Counted from the stretch's first letter, positions 18,621 to 27,831 are shown. The stretch is DNA of 64,000 nt from Bacillota bacterium (GCA_023433505.1 JAEZCO010000048.1:104211-168210); one strand, 5' to 3'. The notes: generated by a model from the letters alone, not told the origin. Translations and numbers: made by a program.

Positions 18621-19127
18621 ATGAACTATGAACATCTCGACAGAAAGATTGTAACCTCCTGGCGAATTGCAAGGCTTATCCGCTTTGCAGTCACTGTTGC
18701 TGTTTTGGGATTGCCAACGCTTATATTATCCCGGCAGGAGTATTTCGCGCCCATCGGGTCATATGTCTATCCGGTTGAAGGCCTTATTTTCATCTATCTG
18801 ATGGCGGCGCCCTTTCTTTATCCGGCCATTGAGTACCGGCAATGGGGATATATGATATCAAAGGACAGGGTTGAAATAAGGCATGGGATATTTTTTGTGG
18901 AAACCACAATCATTCCTGTTGTCAGAATCCAGCACATAACCGTTTCGCAAGGACCGATCCTTCGAAAGCTGAGCCTGTCCAACGTGATTATTCATACCGC
19001 AAGCGGTGCATTTACGATTGAAGGACTTTCGAATGAAAATGCAAGGGCCATCGCAGAGGCGCTCAAAGCAAAGCTGGACACAAGACTGGAAGCACAGGAT
19101 AAGGTAGGGGACGGTTATGGAATTTAA
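18621..19127 (+). CDS. bacterial PH-domain membrane protein, YdbS-like
   Basis: A 168-residue protein with two membrane segments near residues 18-37 and 48-68 (EGLIFIYLMAAPFLYPAIEY), followed by a bacterial PH (bPH2) domain: RVEIRHGIFFVETTIIPVVRIQHITVSQGPILRKLSLSNV read in parts, ending in IHTASGAFTIEGLS. This matches YdbS/YvbH-type proteins. It overlaps the next gene by 11 bases and forms the same two-gene unit as YdbS/YdbT of Bacillus, whose role is linked to envelope stress and bacteriocin resistance; the biochemical function is not known. Confidence 0.82.
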   Translation: MNYEHLDRKIVTSWRIARLIRFAVTVAVLGLPTLILSRQEYFAPIGSYVYPVEGLIFIYLMAAPFLYPAIEYRQWGYMISKDRVEIRHGIFFVETTIIPVVRIQHITVSQGPILRKLSLSNVIIHTASGAFTIEGLSNENARAIAEALKAKLDTRLEAQDKVGDGYGI

Positions 19128-20556
19128 ACACGAACGGGGAAATATTCTTATTTTGTTTGATAAAATAACGCAGATCCCGCTGCTGATAGCCGCAGTTCTA
19201 TTGAGCCTGCTGAAGGCAAAGGATTTCGAGCTGCAAGTATTACTTCCAATTTTATTTTTAGCTTTAAGCCCTTTAGTGGGAATTGCACGATATGTTTCAA
19301 CCTACTACACAATAGAGAAGGAGCTGCTCATCGTTGAAACCGGTATATTCAACAAGAAGCGGCTGGAGATACCGTTAAGCAAGATAACAACCGTTGACTT
19401 ATCCCAGAACATTCTTTATCAGCTTTTTAAAACCTATAAAATCAAAGCAGATAATGGAAGCCAGGCCGGCGGTACAGCAGAAAAGGCGGAAATCGTGCTT
19501 GCGCTAAAAGCGGATAAAGCTTTTGAATTTAAACGGGTCCTTACCCAGGATACCGCTCCTCAAATAAGTCAAGAGGAAAATGCTGATGAGACCACTGCTT
19601 TATCGGCATCCTTCCAGGATTTTATTATACTTGGGCTTTTGCAGTCAAAGATTGCGTATTTTTTCGCCGGCGGGTCCATTGCGCTTCCTGTGATTAGCGC
19701 AATAGCGGTACTTGCCACCGGTTCAAAGGACCTGGACGCATTATTGGATAAAGTATTTGAACAAATTCCTTCCGCAACAGCGATTTTTGCCGTTGCCGCT
19801 TTCTTTTACTTTATTGCGCTGGGCATATCCATCATCAGAGCTTTGTTTACTTATTATCACTTTAGGATATCCGCCGATGCGGATGCAGTAAAGGTTGAAT
19901 ATGGCTTGCTTAACAAAAAGAAATTTACATTACAGAAAAGAAAGATCAGCGGTATCTTATTAAAACAAAATCTTCTTATGCGCGCCTTTAAATGCTATAC
20001 CGTTGAAGTATCCGTGATGGGATATGGCCATGAGTCCGGCGAGGAAGCCCATGAGCAGGCGATTTTATATCCCATTGCTTCAATGGAAAAAATCAAAAGA
20101 ATTGTCAGAGAGCTTTTGCCAGAATTTGATTGGGAACATCCTGTGCACGGCCCGGATAGAAAAGCGAAAAGGTATTTCTTTTATCGACCCGGATTTATCT
20201 TGGCCACACTGGTTTTTATATCCGTTCTCTTCACAAAGGAACTGATTCTGATAGTACCTGCAGGGGGGATATTGGCTATAGCTGCAATCGGTGTTATTCT
20301 GCAATATCGTAGTGCAGGCATCTTTTGTGGCAAGAATAACATTGTCTTATCCTTTGGCGGCTACCGTAAAACGATTGCAGTCGTAAAAACCGCCCGCATT
20401 GAGAGTATTACAGCCAAGGGCAGTATATTTAAAAGAAAAAAAGGCATTGTCTCCATTGAGCTTGGATTTATAGCCCCTTTGGGCACAGCCAATATAGCTG
20501 CGCCGAATTTGCCGGCAGAGCAGTATAAGCTGCTCGAAAATGTGATCCGGTACTAA
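19117..20556 (+). CDS. bacterial PH-domain membrane protein, YdbT-like
   Basis: A 479-residue integral membrane protein with repeated bPH2 domains: YYTIEKELLIVETGIFNKKRLEIPLSKITTVDLSQNILYQL (in segments, about 70-115), a second one around KVEYGLLNKKKFTLQKRKISGILLKQNLLMRAFKCYTVEV, and a third, weaker one near the C-terminus (IVLSFGGYRKTIAVVKTARI). Paired transmembrane helices separate them (near 13-60, 170-230, 350-385). It is the usual larger partner of the YdbS-like protein encoded just upstream and is translated from an overlapping start. The two probably form a membrane complex of unknown biochemical role. Confidence 0.82.
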   Translation: MEFKHERGNILILFDKITQIPLLIAAVLLSLLKAKDFELQVLLPILFLALSPLVGIARYVSTYYTIEKELLIVETGIFNKKRLEIPLSKITTVDLSQNILYQLFKTYKIKADNGSQAGGTAEKAEIVLALKADKAFEFKRVLTQDTAPQISQEENADETTALSASFQDFIILGLLQSKIAYFFAGGSIALPVISAIAVLATGSKDLDALLDKVFEQIPSATAIFAVAAFFYFIALGISIIRALFTYYHFRISADADAVKVEYGLLNKKKFTLQKRKISGILLKQNLLMRAFKCYTVEVSVMGYGHESGEEAHEQAILYPIASMEKIKRIVRELLPEFDWEHPVHGPDRKAKRYFFYRPGFILATLVFISVLFTKELILIVPAGGILAIAAIGVILQYRSAGIFCGKNNIVLSFGGYRKTIAVVKTARIESITAKGSIFKRKKGIVSIELGFIAPLGTANIAAPNLPAEQYKLLENVIRY

Positions 20557-20706
20557 AGCATTTCGTCCCTTCATCACACAGTCTTATTTGGATACTTAGA
20601 AATACTTGTACGAGGTGTCAAACTCTGATTTTCTGTCAACAAACATCTTGTAATTCTCCAATTACTAATTGCATAATTAGCACAATGCAAGATTGGTAAA
20701 ACAGTG

Positions 20707-21561
20707 CTAGATCAAACTCTTTTGATGTCTCTTCCTGAAGACTGCCGGAGAAGCGCCGAACTGCTTCCCGAACAGATGGTAAAAATGGCTCAGGTTTTCG
20801 AAGCCCGAGTCAAAGCAGATTTCCAGAATGGCCTTGTCGGTACTGCACAAAAGGTTTTTGGCATAATTCAACCGGAGATCATTGATGAACTCCGTGGGAG
20901 TTTTGCGGATGTGCCTTTTGAGCTCCCGGCACAGGTGTTCCTGTGTTTTGCCGGCCAGCTCCAGCATTTTGGGAAGTCCTGCCGCAAAGTTTTCCTTGTG
21001 CTGCATTTTCAGGATCAAGGCGTCAAGCCACAAAGGCAGTTCCTGTTTCGGATGGGGACGAAGCAGGCCGTAGAAGCAGGAGACCAGCTCCAGAATAAAG
21101 CTTTTGAGTTCCAGCTTTATCAACGGCTTGTTTGCATTGGACAAAGTATACAGCTTTTGAAACCTGGATACGAAATCCAATATTTCCGGCTGCGTCAATT
21201 CAACTGAGACGGGATATTTTGGGCTCACCAGCAGCTCCAATATTCCGGCGTCATCGAGATAATCAAAGAGGCTCCGGCAGTACCTGCCTGTAAAAGCAAT
21301 ATTAATCAATTGACAGTCCCACGCATAATCCTTTTCATAGAAGTGCCTGTCATCCGGCCGTATAAAGACAAGGCTGCCTTCGTTCAAATATTGCTTGACG
21401 CCATTCACATAATGCAGAGCGCGGCCGCCGTATATTATAAACAGTTCATAGAAATCATGGCTGTGTTCATCGGAGGTATTTTTAACACTGCTGATATAAT
21501 TATAGTGGGCGCCGATTGAAGCATCAAATATGTCCATTTCTTTTAAACTTAACATGTTCAT
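20707..21561 (-). CDS. AraC-family transcriptional regulator with cupin sensor
   Basis: A 284-residue regulator. The N-terminal ~130 residues form a cupin-like sugar-binding arm (HSHDFYELFIIYGGRALHYV, GSLVFIRPDDRHFY), and residues about 185-284 are the AraC double helix-turn-helix (GKTQEHLCRELKRHIRKTPTEF, CFDSGFENLSHFYHLFGKQFG). No strong ribosome site is seen before the first ATG; an internal ATG a few codons downstream is an alternative. The gene stands alone. A 40-base element just upstream recurs before the UroD-family gene at 55780, which may be a distant target. Confidence 0.88.
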   Translation of the reverse strand: MNMLSLKEMDIFDASIGAHYNYISSVKNTSDEHSHDFYELFIIYGGRALHYVNGVKQYLNEGSLVFIRPDDRHFYEKDYAWDCQLINIAFTGRYCRSLFDYLDDAGILELLVSPKYPVSVELTQPEILDFVSRFQKLYTLSNANKPLIKLELKSFILELVSCFYGLLRPHPKQELPLWLDALILKMQHKENFAAGLPKMLELAGKTQEHLCRELKRHIRKTPTEFINDLRLNYAKNLLCSTDKAILEICFDSGFENLSHFYHLFGKQFGASPAVFRKRHQKSLI

Positions 21562-21564
21562 AAG

Positions 21565-21604
21565 ATCAATATATTACAAAATAACTGTCGCTGCAATACA
21601 GGAA
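21565..21604. promoter_or_regulatory. 40-bp element shared with 55681-55720
   Basis: Directly upstream of the araC-like gene. On the plus strand it starts ATCAATATATTACAAAATAA and continues through TGCAATACA. It matches 35 of 40 bases of 55681-55720. Probably a regulator-binding site or conserved promoter core. Confidence 0.6.
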
Positions 21605-21683
21605 TGGGATGAGCCTTTATCATTAAAGTGAAAATTATGGCTATTCAGATACCTGGCTGTCATTTGTAGGAAAAAGGGGTCTT

Positions 21684-21750
21684 TGTAGGGGCGACCACTG
21701 GTCGCCCATCCTGGAAGGCCCTTGAATGGCGATCAGTGATCGCCGCTACA
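21684..21750. repeat. 67-bp inverted-repeat element
   Basis: The left arm starts TGTAGGGGCGACCACTGGTC (21684-21706). The right arm (21728-21750) is its imperfect inverse; read on the minus strand it starts TGTAGCGGCGATCACTGATC, 20 of 23 positions equal. Each arm also carries its own small dyad. The form resembles intergenic repeat families seen in many copies in Clostridia. Confidence 0.65.
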
Positions 21751-21766
21751 TTTTCATACTTAGGTG

Positions 21767-21815
21767 TGCCGCATGCGGCATGGACATTGCGAGGAGCGCA
21801 GCGACGTGGCAATCT
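21767..21815. repeat. short interspersed repeat with palindrome
   Basis: A perfect palindrome TGCCGCATGCGGCA (21767-21780) is followed by ACATTGCGAGGAGCGCAGCG and then ACGTGGCAATCT. The latter is a widespread intergenic repeat in unrelated bacteria (TTGCGAGGAGCGAAGCGACG type). No gene is implied. Confidence 0.6.
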
Positions 21816-21933
21816 CTGCATTTTGATGGGCACCCAACAAAAAAATTTCAGATGTTAGAATTTACATTCCTCCTGCCAAATGGTATTATTTGCATTAAGG
21901 CACAGAGGAGTAATTATTCAAGGAGCTTGGAAG

Positions 21934-23115
21934 ATGTCGGAAGCACCGAAGAAAGATCAAAAAGCAGGGAGTTTATTATTCCTGTTTAATTCCATAAAAG
22001 CAAACAAGCGCACCAGAAATGCTTTCATCATTGCAGCAGGCTTAATCGCCGCTTCCGCCCTCGGTTATTATTTTGTATCTTCAAATGAAGGGTATTATCA
22101 GGAAACCATCGCCAAAATTACGTCGGTTACTGAAATAAAAGGCGGCCAATCGCAGGATATCAATGGAAATGATCAAGAGCTGTATGAGCAGCAAATAACA
22201 GCGGTCCTAATGAATGGGAGCCATAAGGGAGAGGAAATCCGGCTGAAAAACTCAGCCTCATTTTCCCAGGTCTATGATTTGAAGTTTAAAGTAAACGATG
22301 AGGTTTTCGTCTCGATCACAGAAGCTGCCGGCAGGAAAATTGTTTCTTCCGACATCATCGATTTTAAAAGGGATAAATATATCGCCTATATTGCACTCCT
22401 GTTTATTCTTTTAATTCTATTCATCGCCGGAAGTAAGGGCTTAAGGTCGTTGCTCAGCGTAATCGTCAATATTGTCATCTTTTCTGTTGCCATTGAAATG
22501 TATCTGAATAAATTTAACCTTCTGCTGGTTGCGCCAATAGCCGGCATATTCTTTATCATGATCTCAATCCCATTGGTTAGCGGGATCAATAAGAAAACTG
22601 CTTCCGCAATGATAGGGACGGCGGCAGGTACGCTCCTTTCCATGGCAATCACCCTCGCCGTCATTCAAATAAACCATTCCGTCGGGATTTATTATGAAAA
22701 TATGGAATTCATCATTGGCCTTGATTATGAACAAATATTCATCATCGAAGTTTTAATAGGCACGCTGGGCGGCATAATGGATATTGCAATTTCCATTTCC
22801 TCGGCGATGGAGGAAATCTGCGGCAAAAACCCGGGGATTGAAAGAAAAGTCCTTATCCAGTCAGGCCTGGAGATCGGGAAGGATATTATGGGGACAATGG
22901 CAAATACTTTGTTTTTTGCCTACATCAGCGGGAGTATACCCATGATTCTTCTTTGCCTGTTGAATGGCTATTCGGTTTTTACGATAATTAATTTTAACTT
23001 GAACCTCGAAATCATCCGGGCTCTTACCGGGAGTATCGGAATCGTAATCAGTATCCCCGTCACTTTATATGTTTCGGTGCTGCTATTAAACAGAACAAGG
23101 ATTGGAGAAGCTTAA
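21934..23115 (+). CDS. YibE/F family membrane protein
   Basis: A 393-residue membrane protein of the YibE/F family. One N-terminal helix (about 25-45), an extracellular domain of about 120 residues (GGQSQDINGNDQELYEQQIT), then about seven helices from residue ~148 on. Conserved blocks near the C-terminus are LIGTLGGIMDIAISISSAMEEI and LEIGKDIMGTMANTLFFAYISG, shared with the next gene. Start at 21934 is supported by AAGGAG eight bases upstream; the frame is open further up but without a site. Family members are proposed transporters but function is unproven. It is immediately followed by a shorter paralogue. Confidence 0.85.
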   Translation: MSEAPKKDQKAGSLLFLFNSIKANKRTRNAFIIAAGLIAASALGYYFVSSNEGYYQETIAKITSVTEIKGGQSQDINGNDQELYEQQITAVLMNGSHKGEEIRLKNSASFSQVYDLKFKVNDEVFVSITEAAGRKIVSSDIIDFKRDKYIAYIALLFILLILFIAGSKGLRSLLSVIVNIVIFSVAIEMYLNKFNLLLVAPIAGIFFIMISIPLVSGINKKTASAMIGTAAGTLLSMAITLAVIQINHSVGIYYENMEFIIGLDYEQIFIIEVLIGTLGGIMDIAISISSAMEEICGKNPGIERKVLIQSGLEIGKDIMGTMANTLFFAYISGSIPMILLCLLNGYSVFTIINFNLNLEIIRALTGSIGIVISIPVTLYVSVLLLNRTRIGEA

Positions 23116-23118
23116 AAT

Positions 23119-23904
23119 ATGAGCGTACCCATTGTATTATTCGCTATATTGCTGCTTTTAATGATTGCAGTCGGAGGGGAAAAAGGCGCAAAATCCTTTT
23201 TTTCTTTAATTTTCAATTTTATTGCGTTATTCATTCTTCTTTGGCTCATAACATTGGGGTTTGATCCCATCAAGGCAATGGTTTTCGGGTGTATCATCAT
23301 CAGCTCGATCACTCTGTTTTATATTAATGGCGTTAATAAAAAGACAGTCTCATCTTTGTTTGCAGTGATTGTTGTGGTACTCATTACGATGCTGTTGACG
23401 TATAGGATCGGTGTAAATGCAAAAATACAAGGGGTCAGCAAAGAGCAGGTTGAAAGTGTTACCTATCTGTCGCCCTACGTCCCATTGGATTTTTCGAAGG
23501 TTATTATCTGTGTAGTATTAACAGGGCTGCTTGGAGCAATTATTGATGTGTCCATTTCCATATCTTCATCCATGAATGAGATATTTAAGAATAATCCGGC
23601 AATTGCAAAAAGCAGCCTGTTCAAATCCGGCATCAATATCGGCAAGGACATTCTGGGGACAATGACCAATACTTTGCTTTTTGCCTATATTGGCGGTTTT
23701 ATGACCTTGATACTGTGGTTTAACCGGCTCAACTATTCCATCGCGAACATCGTGAACGCAAAAATATTTTGCTCCGAGATATTCCAGATTTTATCAAGCG
23801 GCATTGGGATTATCCTTATAATTCCCGCCACAGCAATAATAACCTCCATGGTTTTATTTTTTAAGGGCCCATCCGGGAAAGAAAAATTCAAAGCAAAAGC
23901 ATAA
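23119..23904 (+). CDS. YibE/F family membrane protein, short paralogue
   Basis: A 261-residue paralogue of the preceding gene without its extracellular N-terminal domain. About seven transmembrane helices. The family block appears as LTGLLGAIIDVSISISSSM and NIGKDILGTMTNTLLFAYIGG. The gene starts three bases after the stop of its neighbour, so the two are probably made together and may form a heteromeric complex. Tandem long-short YibE/F pairs occur in other Bacillota. Substrate unknown. Confidence 0.83.
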   Translation: MSVPIVLFAILLLLMIAVGGEKGAKSFFSLIFNFIALFILLWLITLGFDPIKAMVFGCIIISSITLFYINGVNKKTVSSLFAVIVVVLITMLLTYRIGVNAKIQGVSKEQVESVTYLSPYVPLDFSKVIICVVLTGLLGAIIDVSISISSSMNEIFKNNPAIAKSSLFKSGINIGKDILGTMTNTLLFAYIGGFMTLILWFNRLNYSIANIVNAKIFCSEIFQILSSGIGIILIIPATAIITSMVLFFKGPSGKEKFKAKA

Positions 23905-23934
23905 TTTCCGTAGGGCCAAATTGTGCAGAGCGGC

Positions 23935-24846
23935 TCACGGATTATTCTCATATGGGTTCCTCTGAAGCTCGTTGATCCTCGGTTCAAATTTGAAAGGGTC
24001 CTGTTTCTTTAGGGTAACTTTTCTGTATTCCGTCGGCGTGTAGCCTGTTTCCGCTTTGAAAAGCTTTGAAAAATAATTTTGGTCAAAAATCCCCACAGAC
24101 AGCGCTATATCTGCTATTTTCCGTTCTGTCCGCTCCAGCAGCGTTCTTGCCTTCTCGATTCTGCGCTGCAGAAGATATTTGGAAAAGGTGGCGTTTAGCT
24201 CCGGCTTTAATAGATGGCTGAGATAAAATTTATTCATCTTCATATGCCTGCTTAAATCATCCAGGGTTATATCCTTGTCAAGGCTCGCATCCACATACTC
24301 CCTGACTTTTTGGATTTTTGAGGCAAATTGGAGCTTGGTATGTTTGGACAGGTGCATGTATTGGGCACCCATATCCATAATCCGCGCAGCGCGCTTAATT
24401 TTATCCTCGCTGGCAAAAACCGACCGGTAGAAAGCTTCTTTTAAGGAGCAAAAGTCAACCTTAAAACTCCTGCATTTTTCATATACTCGTCCCCATTCCT
24501 GGGCTGAGGGCGCATTTTTCAATACCTGTCCCATAACAAGGACGCCTAATATTTTATCCTCCGTGATGATTGGAGAATTGGCCTCAATCAAGCCTGCATG
24601 GCATTCATAGACGTAAAGGCTTTTGGATTTTATGCACTCGTCGAATGCCATAATATCACATTCCCTGCATTTTCTTTTCGCCCTCGCGTCGCTATGCAGA
24701 ATTCTGCAGAATTCACTTGTGTCCTCCGGATAGGATACATTAAAATCATTTCCGTATCCGTAAAAGGAAAAACGGATACTTGTCAGCTCGTGCAAATCCT
24801 CAAGAAGCTGTCTGACATACTCTTTGTTAACGATTATTCCATACAT
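23935..24846 (-). CDS. AraC-family regulator with PocR sensory domain
   Basis: A 303-residue regulator. Residues about 5-165 form a PocR-type ligand domain with conserved cysteines in FCRILHSDARAKRKCRECD and VYECHAGL and the block IITEDKILGVLVMGQVL. Residues about 190-285 are the AraC double helix-turn-helix (LSRHMKMNKFYLSHLLKPEL, SVGIFDQNYFSKLFKAETGY). PocR domains are thought to bind small hydrocarbon-like or sugar-derived ligands, possibly with a metal or cluster at the cysteines. The gene faces the YibE/F pair and is alone on its strand; its targets are unclear. A second PocR-AraC gene lies at 47385. Confidence 0.87.
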   Translation of the reverse strand: MYGIIVNKEYVRQLLEDLHELTSIRFSFYGYGNDFNVSYPEDTSEFCRILHSDARAKRKCRECDIMAFDECIKSKSLYVYECHAGLIEANSPIITEDKILGVLVMGQVLKNAPSAQEWGRVYEKCRSFKVDFCSLKEAFYRSVFASEDKIKRAARIMDMGAQYMHLSKHTKLQFASKIQKVREYVDASLDKDITLDDLSRHMKMNKFYLSHLLKPELNATFSKYLLQRRIEKARTLLERTERKIADIALSVGIFDQNYFSKLFKAETGYTPTEYRKVTLKKQDPFKFEPRINELQRNPYENNP

Positions 24847-24932
24847 ACAATACCATACCTATATTGTGATATGAAAGAAGCTCCAATACTTTGCCGACTT
24901 GCAATTACCTTTTTTTATTTTACACCTTTATT

Positions 24933-24947
24933 CATTGTTAAACAATG
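24933..24947. promoter_or_regulatory. 15-bp dyad upstream of PocR-AraC gene
   Basis: CATTGTT-A-AACAATG is a perfect seven-base dyad about 87 bases before the start of the regulator gene. It could be an operator. No clear promoter was found in the 24847-25119 gap. Confidence 0.35.
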
Positions 24948-25046
24948 CTCATCGAATCCATAGAGTTGAAAAATATAGAATAGACAGCCGGCGCTATGAA
25001 AAAGCCTTTGTTAAGACAGCAGCAGCAAATCGCATAAAAGCACTAA

Positions 25047-25073
25047 AGCGGAGGAACATTACGTCCCCCCGCT
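25047..25073 (-). terminator. terminator of the beta-helix protein gene
   Basis: On the minus strand AGCGGGGGGA, a short loop and TTCCTCCGCT form a stem followed by TTTAGTGCTTTT, about 47 bases after the stop codon. Confidence 0.65.
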
Positions 25074-25119
25074 GAGTTCCATGTTTTGCAATATCACTAA
25101 CCTGCAAACCAACTCAATC

Positions 25120-27831
25120 TCAAGGGCCGTAGACGATATCGTCAATCGCGGCGCTCCATCCGGCAGACAGGGTTATCGTAATTGTTGTGCCTGCGCTTGT
25201 CCAGCCGGTAGCAACCGTTACGGGAGAACCCGAAACGCTTCCGTTTACATTGGAGTTTACGCCGTCGCTCAGGGTATAATTGCTGCCCGAGCTGCTTGAT
25301 ATTTTGATGCTTTTCAATTTCATGCCTGCCGGCAGGGTAATGGCCCTGGAGGTAACGCCTGAAGCGGAGAAATACCCGCATCTTGTCAGGCCGTAATCAC
25401 TGGAATCACTGCACCACATACCTGTACCGAAATTTATTCCGCTATGGGTGCCGTTTACCGGAGCAAACTCTCCGGTGATATCACTGAAGCTGTAAGTCGT
25501 ATCTCCAGGCGTCGGTGTGGAGGTGGGTGTCGGAGTAGGTGTTGGGGTCGGCGTGGGAGTGGGAGTTGCAGTAGGCGTCGGTGTCGGCGTGGGAGTGGGT
25601 GTAGGTGTAGACGTTGGTGTGGCCGTGGGTGTAGGAGTAGGCGTTGGTGTGGCGCCGCCAATAGGAATGTATGTGATATCATCAATGACGGAATCCCATC
25701 CGTTTGCGATTGAAACTGTTATTGTTGCACCTGCTGCCGTCCAGTTGGTTGTGACTGTGGTTGGGGACGTTGTAACATTCCCCGCCTTGTTAGCATTTAC
25801 ACCGTCGCTGATGGTATAGGTGCTTGCAGAACCCCCGGAAAGAACCAGGCTTTTTAACACAGTGTTTGCAGGCAGCGTAAATGTCCTTGAAGTTACTCCC
25901 GAAGCCGAAAAGTATCCGCATCGGGTCAAGCCTGCATAACTTTGGTCGCTTAACCACATACCTGTGCCAAAATTTATATTGCTGTGTATTCCGTTAACTG
26001 CCGTACCATTTCCGCTAATGTCATCAAAACTATAGGTTACACTGCCAGGAATGGGTGTCGACGTGGGGGTAGGTGTCGGAGCGGGTGTAGATGTCGGAGT
26101 GGGTGTAGGCGTCGACGTAGGCGTTACCGTTGCCGTTGTTGTCGGTGTCGGAGTTGGAGCCGACGATGCATCCGCATACTCAAAAGCTCCGATATCCACG
26201 GCACTGCCTTGCGGCCTTGATATACCGTCAAAATCTTTAGGACAAACGCTGGTGGTATCGTTTCCTGCATTGATTGCGGGACTGCCGCTTTGCAGATGGA
26301 AATCATGGCTTGACGCATTGACAAAGTTCGGATTGGAGGTCACTTTTCCGGTATCCCATGAAGGGCCTGCCGATGAATAAAAGAGATTTTTATGGGAGCC
26401 CGAAGCGGGAGTGTAATCTCCTGCATCCATCACCTGGTACGGAAACACCGTTCCATTGGCTTTTTGCAATGTCTCGTAGAAGATGTTGTTTTTCATGGTA
26501 ACCGAACCGGTTAATCCTTCAAGCTTATAACAGCCGGATGCCGACTCGCAGATATCCCGGATGCCGCCGCTGATTTCACTCTGGGTATAGCTGGGATTGG
26601 CTCCGCAATTGTACATTGTGTTATTGTAAATAGTGAAATTGGCATTGTTACTGTTGATATAAATGCCCTCATATTCTCCGCAGCCGTCCGACCAGCTGTG
26701 GCCTCTGGCACAATTTTCGAAGATATTGTTATAAACCGCATAATTGCCTGTACATTGGGATGAAAGGTTAAGCGCATTTCCGGCGATATTGCGGAAGATA
26801 TTGTCATGAATTTTTACATCCGATATGGTTCTGGCATCACTGCCTTCTGCATACATCTGAATGCCTCTGTTTGCAGTTGAATCCCTTATGATGTTCCACG
26901 CAATCTCATTATTGGAAACTCCGGCTGAATTTGAATGGTTTCCGAGGTAGATGTTGTGATACATTTTGGTAGGATTTGAACTGCCGCAATTATGTAGTGT
27001 ATTTCCTAAAACATACAGGTTGTTCCCCCATCCGTCTATGGCTCCGCTGGGTGAATTCCCCGAAGGCGTAGTAACATCACAGCCTACAATTCTAAAGCCA
27101 TCCGCGCACATAATAGCTTCTTCGTAGCCGTTTGTGATATTTAGCTGCGAAAATGTGCAGTATGTGGCGCCATAGCTGCAGATTCCTCTGGTGGGAACAC
27201 TGCCGCGGGTGGTGCCGTTTGGAGAGATATTGACTGTTGCGCCGGGATATGCCACAAATGCAGTTGGATTTGCAGCAGTGCCGTTGATGTATGGAGAGAA
27301 GCATGCATAATATGCATGGGCCGGATCTGTTGACGTTACAGTTATCCCATTGCCTATGTACATTGTGTCTCCTGCAACCATATGGTCTCTTGCAGAGGTG
27401 ATGGTCAAAAACGGATTATTGAAGCTTCCGTCTCCGGTGGAATCATTGCCGGTGGTTTTTACAAAGTAGATATTTCCGCTTCTTACAGTAAAGGATAGGC
27501 CGTTTGATGTGCCGTCGGCCGTAGTGAGAGTTATGTTTCCCGTTGCAGCGTTTGCTCCCAATTGGAAGGTTACCTTTGTATCCGTCCATATTTTGTAGTT
27601 GACGGCTTGTCCACCGCCTACGCTTACATAGGATGTGCCCTGGGCTGATCCAAAGTTTTTCCCCCAGATCGTTACGTATACGCCATTGTTGTTTTCTCCG
27701 CCTGTTTTCGGACCGGATGTCAAATCCGAATAAAACAGGGCGGGAGCCGGACCGGACGCATTGACAGGCAGTGTGACCAAAAGTGTAGCCACCAGTGCCA
27801 GTACCAGTGTGAATGCCAGTACTTTTTTCAT
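25120..27831 (-). CDS. secreted right-handed beta-helix protein with TIG domain and duplicated C-terminal module
   Basis: A 903-residue exported protein. Residues 1-25 are a signal peptide ending in VNASG. About 28-116 is an IPT/TIG immunoglobulin-like domain. About 118-570 is a right-handed parallel beta-helix with many N-x-x-Y/N turns (NIYLGNHSNSAGVSNNEIAW, HDNIFRNIAGNALNLSSQ) and a terminal ADIGAFEY-type cap (AVDIGAFEYAD), as in pectate-lyase-like and Choice-of-anchor proteins. Then Thr-Pro linker, a ~130-residue module, a second Thr-Pro linker and a second copy of the module (GTGMW, RCGYFSASGVTSR in both). The modules may bind carbohydrate. No catalytic residues could be assigned. A strong AAGGAGGAATC site precedes the ATG. 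Confidence 0.82.
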   Translation of the reverse strand: MKKVLAFTLVLALVATLLVTLPVNASGPAPALFYSDLTSGPKTGGENNNGVYVTIWGKNFGSAQGTSYVSVGGGQAVNYKIWTDTKVTFQLGANAATGNITLTTADGTSNGLSFTVRSGNIYFVKTTGNDSTGDGSFNNPFLTITSARDHMVAGDTMYIGNGITVTSTDPAHAYYACFSPYINGTAANPTAFVAYPGATVNISPNGTTRGSVPTRGICSYGATYCTFSQLNITNGYEEAIMCADGFRIVGCDVTTPSGNSPSGAIDGWGNNLYVLGNTLHNCGSSNPTKMYHNIYLGNHSNSAGVSNNEIAWNIIRDSTANRGIQMYAEGSDARTISDVKIHDNIFRNIAGNALNLSSQCTGNYAVYNNIFENCARGHSWSDGCGEYEGIYINSNNANFTIYNNTMYNCGANPSYTQSEISGGIRDICESASGCYKLEGLTGSVTMKNNIFYETLQKANGTVFPYQVMDAGDYTPASGSHKNLFYSSAGPSWDTGKVTSNPNFVNASSHDFHLQSGSPAINAGNDTTSVCPKDFDGISRPQGSAVDIGAFEYADASSAPTPTPTTTATVTPTSTPTPTPTSTPAPTPTPTSTPIPGSVTYSFDDISGNGTAVNGIHSNINFGTGMWLSDQSYAGLTRCGYFSASGVTSRTFTLPANTVLKSLVLSGGSASTYTISDGVNANKAGNVTTSPTTVTTNWTAAGATITVSIANGWDSVIDDITYIPIGGATPTPTPTPTATPTSTPTPTPTPTPTPTATPTPTPTPTPTPTPTSTPTPGDTTYSFSDITGEFAPVNGTHSGINFGTGMWCSDSSDYGLTRCGYFSASGVTSRAITLPAGMKLKSIKISSSSGSNYTLSDGVNSNVNGSVSGSPVTVATGWTSAGTTITITLSAGWSAAIDDIVYGP
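25509..25652 (-). repeat. tandem repeat encoding Thr-Pro linker 2
   Basis: About 24 degenerate six-base units of the type GGTGTN on the plus strand, coding PTPTPTATPT-like sequence between the two C-terminal modules of the secreted protein. Such tracts vary in length between strains. Confidence 0.85.
26052..26161 (-). repeat. tandem repeat encoding Thr-Pro linker 1
   Basis: Same kind of degenerate GT-rich hexamer tract, coding the linker between the beta-helix domain and the first C-terminal module. Confidence 0.85.

Noticed and set aside
20557..20706. Terminator or gene between YdbT-like and AraC genes
   Set aside because: Only a six-base dyad TTGCAT/ATGCAA is present with no T run; not enough to call.
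25509..26161. CRISPR-like tandem repeats
   Set aside because: The units are degenerate hexamers inside a coding frame, with no spacers; they code Thr-Pro linkers.
25444..26220. Long Gly/Val- or Arg-rich plus-strand frames opposite the secreted beta-helix gene
   Set aside because: They are the complement of the Thr-Pro linker repeats, have low-complexity sequence and no ribosome site, and overlap a well-supported gene.
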